Part shown: in pieces, positions 10,155 to 19,036 of the stretch
Numbering within the stretch: the stretch's first letter is position 1
Layout of the letters: the number at the start of each line of letters is the position of its first letter
Source: Carboxylicivirga caseinilyticus
Lineage (GTDB): Bacteria; Bacteroidota; Bacteroidia; Bacteroidales; Marinilabiliaceae
Assembly (NCBI GenBank): GCA_025499705.1
Contig: JAFMVE010000043.1
Location: 1 to 52,820 of the forward strand
Direction of reading: 5' to 3'
DNA length: 52,820 bases
Translations under genes and position numbers: made by a program
Notes under the pieces: model-generated
Told to the model about the DNA's origin: nothing
Database searches by the model: none
Seen by the model: the letters and a program-made list of their open reading frames with translations, nothing else

Positions 10155-11204
10155 TTACTCTTCCGACTCGAAATAAAGTTTATAAAATTTCAATCCACGT
10201 TCGCTGTCAAAACCTTTTTCGATATACTGGCGTTTCCCGTGTACATAAACATGGAAATTTTTATCGAGCTTTAGTACTGATTTGAAATGCTTTTTTTCTG
10301 ATTTTACAGCATCCTTCGATATATCAAAACTATCCTGCAATGGCATATTTTTTTCAGCCACGCAAAAGTTCTTATAATCCTGAAAGGCATCCACAACCTC
10401 CGGTTGACGAATTACTTCGCGTTCAAACTCCCGCTCATCAAAGTTGGCATGTTTACCAAAATATTCAATGGAACGATTCAGCAGATCTACCTGATCGGGC
10501 CGGGAAACATCATTATCCTCGTTAAAAACCTCTCCAACAAAACCCTTACACATTTGCAGGTAGTTGTTGGTAAAATAATAATTATCCTCTCGTGGTTTTA
10601 ATCCTAAAAAGTCAGTCTGCCAAAAATGGGCCTCATTACCTTTATTGATGTTATCAACCGAGCAAACTTTAAATCCCAGTTCTTTCTCTGTATTAAAAAT
10701 TAAACAACCTTTATCAAGTTTTTTAATATTAATACCTTGCTGAGCATCCAATTCAAACCCTTGATTTTGCAGCATTACCTTTAAAAAGGTGTCTTTATTT
10801 TCTGATTTAAAAATTCCCAATGCATCGGTTACTTCTCCATCAACCACAACATTGTTGAACAATACCATATAAAACTCTCCACCTTTGATTTTAGGATGAT
10901 TGGACTGTTCAAAAAGATGATTACCCAATGCCACTGACACTTCATGAAAGGCAGAAGGATTATTAAAAACTTTATCACTCAAATTAAATACAATGTTATT
11001 CTCAAAACCCTCTTCATGATCGAAATTAAAATACAATTCCGACTTGAATGGTTTGAAAAAATATTGTTTAAGTACTTCCGAAACAACATCCTCATCATGT
11101 AAACTAGCTTCGCTGTTCGAAAATCTTATTTCTTCTCCTTCAGCTCTACAGCCAATATGATGGACAACAATTTTTTGTATTTCGGTTTGTGTGAAATCAA
11201 TCAT
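10155..11204 (-). CDS. Nucleoid-associated protein, NdpA/YejK (NA37) family
   Basis: Cytoplasmic protein of 349 residues matching the 37-kDa nucleoid-associated family. The N-terminus (IQKIVVHHIG) and the central segments GEFYMVLFNN, GIFKSENKDTFLKV, GCLIFNTEKE and FWQTDFLGLKPREDNYYFT are characteristic. In Bacteroidota this family is widespread and single-gene; its exact role in chromosome organisation is not settled. It has its own promoter box (11225-11232) and no operon partner. Confidence 0.85.
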   Translation of the reverse strand: MIDFTQTEIQKIVVHHIGCRAEGEEIRFSNSEASLHDEDVVSEVLKQYFFKPFKSELYFNFDHEEGFENNIVFNLSDKVFNNPSAFHEVSVALGNHLFEQSNHPKIKGGEFYMVLFNNVVVDGEVTDALGIFKSENKDTFLKVMLQNQGFELDAQQGINIKKLDKGCLIFNTEKELGFKVCSVDNINKGNEAHFWQTDFLGLKPREDNYYFTNNYLQMCKGFVGEVFNEDNDVSRPDQVDLLNRSIEYFGKHANFDEREFEREVIRQPEVVDAFQDYKNFCVAEKNMPLQDSFDISKDAVKSEKKHFKSVLKLDKNFHVYVHGKRQYIEKGFDSERGLKFYKLYFESEE

Positions 11205-11224
11205 CTTTTTAAAATTTTAGCACA

Positions 11225-11232
11225 CAAATATA
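11225..11232 (-). promoter_or_regulatory. -7 promoter box of the nucleoid protein gene
   Basis: The minus strand reads TATATTTG (TAnnTTTG). The predicted leader is about 16 bases before the ATG at 11204. The -33 element is not clear. Confidence 0.45.
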
Positions 11233-11271
11233 ATGGAATCAGAAAGATTTTCAGAAAGAAAATAACAGATA

Positions 11272-11312
11272 CAAAAAAAGCAGTTATCGAAACAAATCAT
11301 TTCAATAACTGC
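11272..11312 (-). terminator. Terminator of the 108-residue orphan
   Basis: GCAGTTAT (11280-11287) pairs with ATAACTGC (11305-11312), with a further GAAA/TTTC pairing inside. Leftward transcription then meets a T-run (A-run at 11273-11279 on the plus strand). Confidence 0.75.
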
Positions 11313-11334
11313 CTGTAATATAAATGTAGCTCAA

Positions 11335-11661
11335 TTAACTCACTTTGCAATGTAAGGCATACCACGATACAGAATGAGATTTGCCATCAATCAGTTCCTT
11401 TAACATTTTTCTATCGTCCCAACTATTCTCGTAATTGCATGATTGATCCAACGCCTTTGACAACAACAACCATTCTTCAACAATGGGTTGAGTCAACTCT
11501 CCTTCAAACTCTTTTAAAATATTAAGGCAACATGTGTCAATAAGATGAAGTTTGGTTTCCTCATTTAATAATGAGGCTTTTGTAGTATAAACATGATCAG
11601 AAACTTTAATATACTCATCACTTTCCAATACTACATGCAATGATAGATTTTGCTTCGACAT
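11335..11661 (-). CDS. Hypothetical protein, 108 residues
   Basis: Not recognised. A soluble, acidic protein with no signal peptide or membrane segment. It has a beta-rich N-terminus (LSLHVVLES) and helical middle (LHLIDTCCLNILKEF), ending in SWYALHCKVS. Coding is supported by a clean ATG start, a strong hairpin terminator just after the stop, and codon use like its neighbours. It stands alone between the nucleoid protein and the amylase. Confidence 0.65.
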   Translation of the reverse strand: MSKQNLSLHVVLESDEYIKVSDHVYTTKASLLNEETKLHLIDTCCLNILKEFEGELTQPIVEEWLLLSKALDQSCNYENSWDDRKMLKELIDGKSHSVSWYALHCKVS

Positions 11662-11804
11662 AACACCTTGGTTTTTAGTTTGACTGTTCTCAAATTAGTA
11701 AAAAAACAAACCAAAATAAAGACCATTAGAGATATATTTCGTTATTTATCCAAATTCTAAATAAAGAAAAATTTCTTGAAAACAAAATCCTACTATGTTA
11801 ATTT

Positions 11805-13484
11805 TCAATCGAATAAATACATCAAGGCCTGATATTTTTCAATATGAACACCAACACCTGATGTCATTGCTACTTCCCTTGGAAAATGAACGGATCGACC
11901 ACCTTCCAGTAACTCTTTTCCACGAAAATAGTTATGATGATCTTCTCCTACCATTTTAAAAGCGTGATTCGGTATGATAATTCTACAATCCTGATTACTA
12001 TCAGATAAATTGGCAATCAACATTATCCAACGATGTTTATAAAATCGCAACCATGCATAAACTCCTTTTTCGACCAATCCTCCGGGAGTATTATTACACC
12101 ACATTAAATCATAATTACCACCCTCGGATAACGGCAAATATTTCTTTATTAAATCATTTAGCTTAATATATCTGTTAAGAAGCCATGTCTCATCCTCAGT
12201 TAATTGATTATTTCCTTTAATGGAAGAATAATATCTGCGTAGAGAATCTACCGACCAGTAGTCAAAAATTGTTGTCCGTCCATCTCTTCCACTGAATCCT
12301 TCTTCATCTATTCCCTTCTCACCTATTTCCTGACCGTTGTATATCATAACAGGGTTGGTTGAGAAGCCTGCTGTTAAAACCCAGGCCGGCCAAGCCTTCT
12401 TTGCATCATCGATAATAAACTCCGAAGCCAATCTTTGTTCATCGTGATTTTCAAGAAAAAACAGCATATTATTGGAGAAATGATCAATGGCCTGCCAAGA
12501 ATCCTGCACTGTTTTTAAAGGCTTTTCATTTTTAAGAATGCCAATTACACTATCGTAAAACCCAACTTTATCGTACAAACAGTCAAAACCACCTTCTGTC
12601 AGGTACGATTGATATAAGGAAGGTTGATAGACTTCAGCCACAAAAACAACTTTGGAAAATTGCTCTTTAACCTCATTAATACACCATTGCCAGAATTCAA
12701 CCGGAACCATTTCGGCCATATCGCATCTGAATCCATCAACACCTTTTGAACACCAATACAACAAAATATCTTTCATCTTCCACCAGGTGTCTGGCACTGG
12801 ATTAAAATGCCTTGCTTTTCCATTATTATAATCAATTCCATAATTTAACTTAACCGTTTCGTACCAATCGTTAATCGATGGATTTGCTAAAAAACAGTCG
12901 TTGCCAGTTGCTTTAGCCGGTTCTTCTTGCCATGGATTTTCAGCTCCCACGGGTGCTTCAAACCTCTGACCAGTTAAATAATAAAAATTGTTATTGGGAT
13001 TAAATGTATGGGTGGTATCATCATCTTCTCCAAAATCCTTAATTCCGGAAGGTTTAGCATCTGATTGATATTGCCTAGCAAGGTGATTAGGCACAAAATC
13101 AATCAGAACTTTCATTCCAGCCAAATGAGTGCGCTGAACCAATGCTTCAAACTCAGTCATCCGATGCTCAACTGCCTCAGCCAGATCGGGATCAATATCG
13201 TAATAGTCTTTTATTGCATAAGGACTTCCTGCCTTTCCCTTAACAACCTGAGGATTATCCACAATTATTTTATTGTCTGAATAATCTGTTGTTGTGGCAT
13301 GTTCAATCACACCTGTATACCACATATGCGTAATGCCCATCGATTTAAAATGATTCAAAACCTTATCATCGAACGCATTAAGCTTACCTGAACCATTTTC
13401 ATGAATGGTCCCATCTTTAACATTGACTTTTTTGTTATTAGAAAATAACCGGGGTAATACCTGATATATTATTGCTTTACCCAT
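11805..13484 (-). CDS. Alpha-amylase family GH13 glycosidase (cytoplasmic)
   Basis: GH13 enzyme of 559 residues acting on alpha-glucans or maltooligosaccharides. The (beta/alpha)8 barrel shows all four conserved regions: DFVPNH (I), GFRCDMAEM with nucleophile Asp255 (II), VAEVY with acid/base Glu284 (III) and FLENHDEQ with Asp348 (IV). A C-terminal beta domain follows about residue 470. No signal peptide is present, so it probably handles intracellular glycogen or imported maltodextrin. It is monocistronic here, not in a susCD locus. Its exact subfamily and product cannot be told from motifs. Confidence 0.93.
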   Translation of the reverse strand: MGKAIIYQVLPRLFSNNKKVNVKDGTIHENGSGKLNAFDDKVLNHFKSMGITHMWYTGVIEHATTTDYSDNKIIVDNPQVVKGKAGSPYAIKDYYDIDPDLAEAVEHRMTEFEALVQRTHLAGMKVLIDFVPNHLARQYQSDAKPSGIKDFGEDDDTTHTFNPNNNFYYLTGQRFEAPVGAENPWQEEPAKATGNDCFLANPSINDWYETVKLNYGIDYNNGKARHFNPVPDTWWKMKDILLYWCSKGVDGFRCDMAEMVPVEFWQWCINEVKEQFSKVVFVAEVYQPSLYQSYLTEGGFDCLYDKVGFYDSVIGILKNEKPLKTVQDSWQAIDHFSNNMLFFLENHDEQRLASEFIIDDAKKAWPAWVLTAGFSTNPVMIYNGQEIGEKGIDEEGFSGRDGRTTIFDYWSVDSLRRYYSSIKGNNQLTEDETWLLNRYIKLNDLIKKYLPLSEGGNYDLMWCNNTPGGLVEKGVYAWLRFYKHRWIMLIANLSDSNQDCRIIIPNHAFKMVGEDHHNYFRGKELLEGGRSVHFPREVAMTSGVGVHIEKYQALMYLFD

Positions 13485-13623
13485 ATAGACTAGTTTTGTT
13501 AAGGATTAATTAAGCTAAAAAGGGCTTTGAAAAGATAGTTATTATTTAAATAGCAATAAAACGAAAGATCATAATTATACAGATAATAGAGAAAAGTGTA
13601 ATTTAGCTTCAAACAAGATCACA

Positions 13624-16611
13624 ATGAAATATTTGAGGGGTTCTTTACTTTCAGCAATTCTTTTTTTTATTTTCACCCATTCATTTGGACAGTATTACAG
13701 TACAGGTTCAGATCCCGCCAATATAAAATGGAGACAAATAAAAAGCTCTTTCTTTAAAGTAATCTACCCTGAAGATTTTGAATCTGAAGCCAAACGATTG
13801 GTTTTGATGCTTGATTCATTGTATCTATACGGAGGCCACACACTTAATCATACTCCTAAACCAATTCCGGTAGTGATTCATTCACATTCGGCATACTCTA
13901 ATGGATTAGTAACCTGGGCTCCCAAACGAATGGAGCTCTACCCTACCCCAAGTCAGAATATTTTTGCTCAGGATTATTTACAACAATTAGCCATTCATGA
14001 ATTCAGACATGTTGTGCAGATTGACAAAATCAACCAGGGATTTACAAATCTACTGAGTTATCCCTTTGGACAACAAATTGTAGGAGGCATACTTGGACTG
14101 TATGTTCCTCTCTGGTTTTTAGAAGGCGATGCTGTACTTACCGAAACAACCTTATCGAAGAGTGGAAGAGGACGGGTTCCTGCTTTTGAGCAGGAGATCA
14201 GAGCTCAATTACTCGAAAAAAGAATCTACAATTACGAAAAGGCCTATTTTGGTTCCTATCAAAATTATATCCCCAATCATTACCGGATGGGTTACCTTTT
14301 TACAGCAGGTGCCAGACAAAAATACGGAACCGAGGTATGGGAAAATGCCCTCACCGAAACCGGAAGAAACAGTTGGTCGCTAACTCCATTTAATTATGGA
14401 ATAAAAAAAGTAACAGGTAAAAATAAAGTGCCGTTATACAAGGAAGTTTTCTCAGATTGGCAAAAAAAGTGGAAAGAACAGGATAATAGTATAACTCTAA
14501 GTAAAAAATCTGCTTTAACACCACGAGACAGATCCTATAAAAACTATTTATACCCTATTGCCATTGATGATAAGCATATCATTGCTGAAGTAAATGGCCT
14601 CGGAGAGATCAGGCATTTTGTTAAGGTAAACACAAAGGATGGTTCCGAAGAAAAGCTACTGACCATTGGATACCGTGATAGTGAACCTTTTTCGTATGCT
14701 CATAACTTAATCTGCTGGACTGAGCTGGAGATTAATCCCAGGTGGGAAAATCAATATTATTCTGTTATCAGAATTTATGATCTGAACACTCAAAAGCAAA
14801 AGAAACTCACTTTTAAAAGTCGCTATTTTTCTCCAGCCATTTCTCCTGATGGTAAAAAAGTTGCTACTGTTTTTGTTTCACAGGATAATAAAAAAGAAAT
14901 TCACCTTCTGAATGTTTCAGATGGCATACTTCTCAAAAAAATAAGTATACCTGGCAACAATTTAGCCATCACTCCTAGTTGGAATAAAAGAGGAGAAAAT
15001 TTAGTTATGGTCCTTCTCTCAGATGAAGGCAAACAACTTTCCCTGTTAAATACCTTAACTCAAGAATGGACATCTGTTACTCAACCAGAATTTACTGAAA
15101 TAGTATCTCCTAAAATCATTAATAGTCAGATATATTTTACAGGATCGTGGAGTGGAATAGATAATATTTATCGTATCAACTTAGATGGCACCAATCTCCA
15201 AAAAGTAACAGAATCGCGATTTGGAGCCACGCAGGTTTCTGCAGGTAATAATTCTAACCAAATACTATATCAGGATTACACGTCTGATGGCTATTTAATT
15301 GCGCAGGCTGATCTTGATTCTTTGAGGATAGAAAACTATCACCCATCTTCAATTCCAGCCGAGGAATTTATCGTTGATTTGAGCAAAGATGAAAAAGGCT
15401 TACCCGAATTTAGTCAGTCAGATTCGATTGAATTTGATAGCAAAAAGTATTCAAAGGGAAATATCTTTAACTTCCACAGTTGGGCCCCAGTAAATCTGAA
15501 CATTAATGATGTAACACTTACCCAGGGCGTTTCATTAATGTCGCAAAATCTATTGAGTACCACTTTCACAACATTTGGTTATAATGCCAACAAACAAGAC
15601 AGCAGAGAAAAATACTACTTCAGCATACAGCACCGGGCCTGGTATCCTGTTATTGAATTTGAAATAAGAGCAGGTGATGAGAAATATTATCAGGATGGTT
15701 TATTTGCAAATGCTACGGACACGTTTGCTATTGATATGGATGTAAAAAGAAAGCATCTCTATACTCATCTTGAGATTAATGTTCCTTTAACCTTGACCAG
15801 AGGTAAATGGCAACGTTATATTCAACCATCAATCAGCACCAGTTATCAGTATGCTTCTGATTATTCTTATGAACTAACCTACGTAAGCAGAGTTAACAAC
15901 CAGTGGGTTATTAAAGATAATGAAACAATTACAACAAATGCTTTTCGTGCCAATCCCATTAATTATGGACTATATGCCTACAATATTCATAACCGCTCTC
16001 AAAGGGATGTAACCAGCAGATGGGGACAATTGATTGAATTGCGATACAGACACACCCCCTTTGCCGGCAATGATTTAGGATCCATCTTTGGAGTACACAC
16101 GCGCCTTTATTTTCCGGGATTCATAAAACATCATTCAATACGAATAGACAATGATTTTCATAAGAAAAAAAGGGGTGAATTATACGATCAGTCAGAAATA
16201 AGAAATTACTATCGTTACTTTACTGATTTTGTAAAATTTCCTAGAGGTATTAATCTCCAAAGCAATGATCAGTTATATTCATTCAAGGGAGATTATATTT
16301 TTCCTTTAATTTCGCCCGACTTAAATATTCGTGGTATAATGTATCTGAAAAGAATTACAACTAATTTATTCTACGATTATTCTCAATCAAAATATCACAT
16401 TCAGGATGTTGATACCAATGAGTGGTTCACATACCAAAACCGGTTTCAATCATTGGGTGCGGAATTAAGGGCAGAATTGCATCCATTCAGATTTGTTTTT
16501 CCAATAAGCCTGGGTTATCGATTTGCCTATATTCCTGATTCAGGATCCAATTTTAACGAATTCCTGTTAAGCATGAGTTTCAGTGGTTTTTCATTAGGAA
16601 ATGACAGGTAA
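13624..16611 (+). CDS. Exported protein with HExxH peptidase-like domain, propeller and predicted barrel
   Basis: Unusual exported protein of 995 residues. The signal peptide ends at SFGQ (about residue 23). Residues about 30-280 resemble a peptidase-MA (gluzincin) domain: His125-Glu126-Phe-Arg-His129 (HEFRH) and, 38 residues later, WFLEGDA with Glu167 as possible third zinc ligand. Residues about 290-590 are TolB/PD40-like propeller blades (SPAISPDGKKVA, ITPSWNKRG, IDNIYRINLDGT). From about residue 620 to the C-terminal SFSGFSLGN the sequence alternates aromatic and polar residues and ends in a hydrophobic strand, as in an outer-membrane beta-barrel. Proteolytic activity is inferred from motifs only. 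It is followed by a metallophosphoesterase on the same strand. Confidence 0.8.
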   Translation: MKYLRGSLLSAILFFIFTHSFGQYYSTGSDPANIKWRQIKSSFFKVIYPEDFESEAKRLVLMLDSLYLYGGHTLNHTPKPIPVVIHSHSAYSNGLVTWAPKRMELYPTPSQNIFAQDYLQQLAIHEFRHVVQIDKINQGFTNLLSYPFGQQIVGGILGLYVPLWFLEGDAVLTETTLSKSGRGRVPAFEQEIRAQLLEKRIYNYEKAYFGSYQNYIPNHYRMGYLFTAGARQKYGTEVWENALTETGRNSWSLTPFNYGIKKVTGKNKVPLYKEVFSDWQKKWKEQDNSITLSKKSALTPRDRSYKNYLYPIAIDDKHIIAEVNGLGEIRHFVKVNTKDGSEEKLLTIGYRDSEPFSYAHNLICWTELEINPRWENQYYSVIRIYDLNTQKQKKLTFKSRYFSPAISPDGKKVATVFVSQDNKKEIHLLNVSDGILLKKISIPGNNLAITPSWNKRGENLVMVLLSDEGKQLSLLNTLTQEWTSVTQPEFTEIVSPKIINSQIYFTGSWSGIDNIYRINLDGTNLQKVTESRFGATQVSAGNNSNQILYQDYTSDGYLIAQADLDSLRIENYHPSSIPAEEFIVDLSKDEKGLPEFSQSDSIEFDSKKYSKGNIFNFHSWAPVNLNINDVTLTQGVSLMSQNLLSTTFTTFGYNANKQDSREKYYFSIQHRAWYPVIEFEIRAGDEKYYQDGLFANATDTFAIDMDVKRKHLYTHLEINVPLTLTRGKWQRYIQPSISTSYQYASDYSYELTYVSRVNNQWVIKDNETITTNAFRANPINYGLYAYNIHNRSQRDVTSRWGQLIELRYRHTPFAGNDLGSIFGVHTRLYFPGFIKHHSIRIDNDFHKKKRGELYDQSEIRNYYRYFTDFVKFPRGINLQSNDQLYSFKGDYIFPLISPDLNIRGIMYLKRITTNLFYDYSQSKYHIQDVDTNEWFTYQNRFQSLGAELRAELHPFRFVFPISLGYRFAYIPDSGSNFNEFLLSMSFSGFSLGNDR

Positions 16612-16733
16612 ATCAAAAGCTAAAAAAACTTAAAAACCTATTAGCTAATTAACTTATTCACAACATTTGTGTTAGACTTACGTATTGAGTAGTGATATTC
16701 CATTTTGGAGTTGCTAAAAAACCAAGGATAATT

Positions 16734-18020
16734 ATGAAATTTACAATGTGGGCTTTTGTGGGTTTGGTTATTTATACGGTATTAATTGATTTCCTTCTTT
16801 ATCGTTTATTTCTTAAATCCAGAACCGAGCATCCTCCACATTTCAAATTTCCATATGGTGCTTTCTGGCATTACAGCATTGCCTCTTTCTTCATTTTCTC
16901 TTTTGGAATCCTATATACTTTAATAACCATCACAAAAACATCAACTACATACGTGGTATTTCAATGGTTTATGATGGCATATATGCTTATTTATATACCA
17001 AAGGCGTTCTATTATCTTACTCAAAAAATTGTGGGTCGTTTCCATCTGGTGAAACACAAGTTTGATGACAAGGGTAAGATTAAAAAGATGAATGAGGGTA
17101 AATACCCAAAAATTTCACGTAAGAAATTCTTAAGTCAGGTAGGTATTATCACGGCATCAATTCCATTTGTATCATTGATGTTTGGAGTTATAAAAGGACG
17201 ATTTGCCTTTAGTAAAAGATACACCAAATTGTCGTTTCCAAATTTACCGGATTCATTCGATGGCCTAAAGATTGTACAAATCTCTGACCTACATCTGGGA
17301 AGTCTGAATTCGAATTATCAGGAAATGGAAGAAGCCGTAATGCTTATTAATGCTGAAAACCCGGATATCATTTGTTTTACGGGCGATCTGGTTAATAATT
17401 TTTATGAAGAAACCATAGGCTGGGAAAAGGTATTTACAAAACTTCAGGCTCGGTTGGGCAAATATTCCATTATGGGTAATCACGACTATGGCGACTATTC
17501 GAAATGGCCTTCAGCCGAAGCAAAAGCAGAAAATCTTCAGAACATTAAAAATGCACACCATCGCTTAGGATTTAAGATATTAAACAATGCCTCGTCAATC
17601 ATTGAATTCAATGGTGATAAAATAGCCATGGCAGGTGTTGAAAACTGGGGACATCCTCCTTTTCCACGCTACGGTAATCTTGAACAGGCCAGCGAAGGAA
17701 TTGATGGCGTTCCGTTTAAAATATTAATGTCGCATGACCCTGATCATTGGGATGCTGAAGTAGTTCCTCAAACCGACTTTGATTTAACACTTGCCGGTCA
17801 TACGCATGGTATGCAATTTGGACTTGAATTTAAAGGATTTCAATGGAGTCCGGCAAAATATAAATTCAAAAGATGGGCTGGACTCTATCAGGCAGACAAA
17901 CAGTTTTTATACGTAAACCGCGGTTTGGGTTATCTTGGAATGCCTGCTCGTGTTGGCATGCCTCCTGAAATAACCATTATTGAATTAACCAGAGGTCCTA
18001 TCAGTAATGATCCAATGTAA
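16734..18020 (+). CDS. Membrane metallophosphoesterase (YaeI-like)
   Basis: Membrane-anchored calcineurin-like phosphoesterase of 428 residues. About four N-terminal hydrophobic segments (residues 1-130) are followed by a basic linker and another hydrophobic stretch. Then comes the two-metal phosphoesterase domain: SDLHLGS, FTGDLVNN, GNHDYGD and GHTHGMQFG. Membrane homologues such as YaeI/YkuE act on lipid substrates (for example UDP-diacylglucosamine-type or lipid phosphates); the substrate here is unknown. The ATG at 16734 is preferred over an in-frame GTG at 16692, because the hydrophobic N-terminus begins there. Its stop is four bases from that of the convergent patatin gene. Confidence 0.88.
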   Translation: MKFTMWAFVGLVIYTVLIDFLLYRLFLKSRTEHPPHFKFPYGAFWHYSIASFFIFSFGILYTLITITKTSTTYVVFQWFMMAYMLIYIPKAFYYLTQKIVGRFHLVKHKFDDKGKIKKMNEGKYPKISRKKFLSQVGIITASIPFVSLMFGVIKGRFAFSKRYTKLSFPNLPDSFDGLKIVQISDLHLGSLNSNYQEMEEAVMLINAENPDIICFTGDLVNNFYEETIGWEKVFTKLQARLGKYSIMGNHDYGDYSKWPSAEAKAENLQNIKNAHHRLGFKILNNASSIIEFNGDKIAMAGVENWGHPPFPRYGNLEQASEGIDGVPFKILMSHDPDHWDAEVVPQTDFDLTLAGHTHGMQFGLEFKGFQWSPAKYKFKRWAGLYQADKQFLYVNRGLGYLGMPARVGMPPEITIIELTRGPISNDPM

Positions 18021-18024
18021 ATAA

Positions 18025-18909
18025 CTAATCAATCATTACATTACTGGGTTTCATCCATCTTTTTAGATCAGCAATGAGATCATCACCTTGCTGTAATCCT
18101 TCCAAATATAACTGATCAAGCTTTTGGGGATCATTCTCAATCCTTGAAACATTCATAAGGTCTGCAGGCCGAATCACATAGGCTCTTCCCTCCTCTTCCA
18201 ACTTATCAATTAAATCAAGTGTTGCATTATAACGCTCATATCTGGTTAAAATAGCCTCAGCAAGTTTAGGATATTTACGATAGTACCATTTAACAGGCAA
18301 TTTAAATTTCACCTCATGTTTGCGATATTCTTTGCTACGTGTGAGTACCACAACCACCTTTTCATAACCATCTTTTAAAGCCTGTTCAACAGGTATTGAA
18401 TCGCTGATACCCCCATCCATATAAATCTGATGTTTGAACTCAGCTAATTGTGACACAAAAGGTAAACTTGAAGAAGCAATACACAGATCAATCAACTCTT
18501 TTTTGTTAACCTGATTAGCCTGAACAAACTTTGACTTGCCAGTTTTAACATCAGTGATACCAATTTTAAAGGTATCATCAGAGTGCAGAATCGCATCATA
18601 ATCCAGCAGAATATGTTTATTGGGAATCTCATCATATACAAAATCCCAATCAAACAAATTTCCTTTTTTGAGCAGATTTCCCCAACTCATATATCTCGGA
18701 TCGGCTGTATACTGAAGATTAACCTGACGATTCCGTTCATACTGACCTGACATATATGATATTCCATACGCTGCTCCGGCAGAAACACCAATACAGTATG
18801 AGAAATAAATTTCATTCTTTAGAAAGGCATCCAAGACACCAGATGTAAACATGCCTCTAAAGCCTCCACCTTCCAGAACCAGTGCGGTATTCTTAATCTT
18901 TGATTTCAT
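18025..18909 (-). CDS. Patatin-like phospholipase (RssA/YjjU-type)
   Basis: Cytoplasmic patatin-family lipid acyl hydrolase of 294 residues. Seen: the oxyanion loop GGGFRGMF (residues 14-21), the nucleophile elbow GVSAG with Ser43, and the catalytic MDGGISDS with Asp165, which make the Ser-Asp dyad. There is no signal peptide or extra domain, so it belongs to the small bacterial patatins that presumably recycle membrane lipid. A TATCTTTG promoter box precedes it and it is monocistronic. Confidence 0.92.
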   Translation of the reverse strand: MKSKIKNTALVLEGGGFRGMFTSGVLDAFLKNEIYFSYCIGVSAGAAYGISYMSGQYERNRQVNLQYTADPRYMSWGNLLKKGNLFDWDFVYDEIPNKHILLDYDAILHSDDTFKIGITDVKTGKSKFVQANQVNKKELIDLCIASSSLPFVSQLAEFKHQIYMDGGISDSIPVEQALKDGYEKVVVVLTRSKEYRKHEVKFKLPVKWYYRKYPKLAEAILTRYERYNATLDLIDKLEEEGRAYVIRPADLMNVSRIENDPQKLDQLYLEGLQQGDDLIADLKRWMKPSNVMID

Positions 18910-18943
18910 TGTCAGGATAATTCGATATAGGTTTTATCAACAT

Positions 18944-18951
18944 CAAAGATA
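18944..18951 (-). promoter_or_regulatory. -7 promoter box of the patatin gene
   Basis: The minus strand reads TATCTTTG, an exact TAnnTTTG match, about 35 bases before the ATG. A TTTG (plus-strand CAAA at 18967-18970) lies 15 bases further upstream, closer than the usual 19-21. Confidence 0.45.
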
Positions 18952-19036
18952 ATGATTAACTATCCGCAAATAAGACAAAAAATAACATTTATATTATATT
19001 AGTATTTCTTAAAACTAAATCGAAACCCATATTTTT

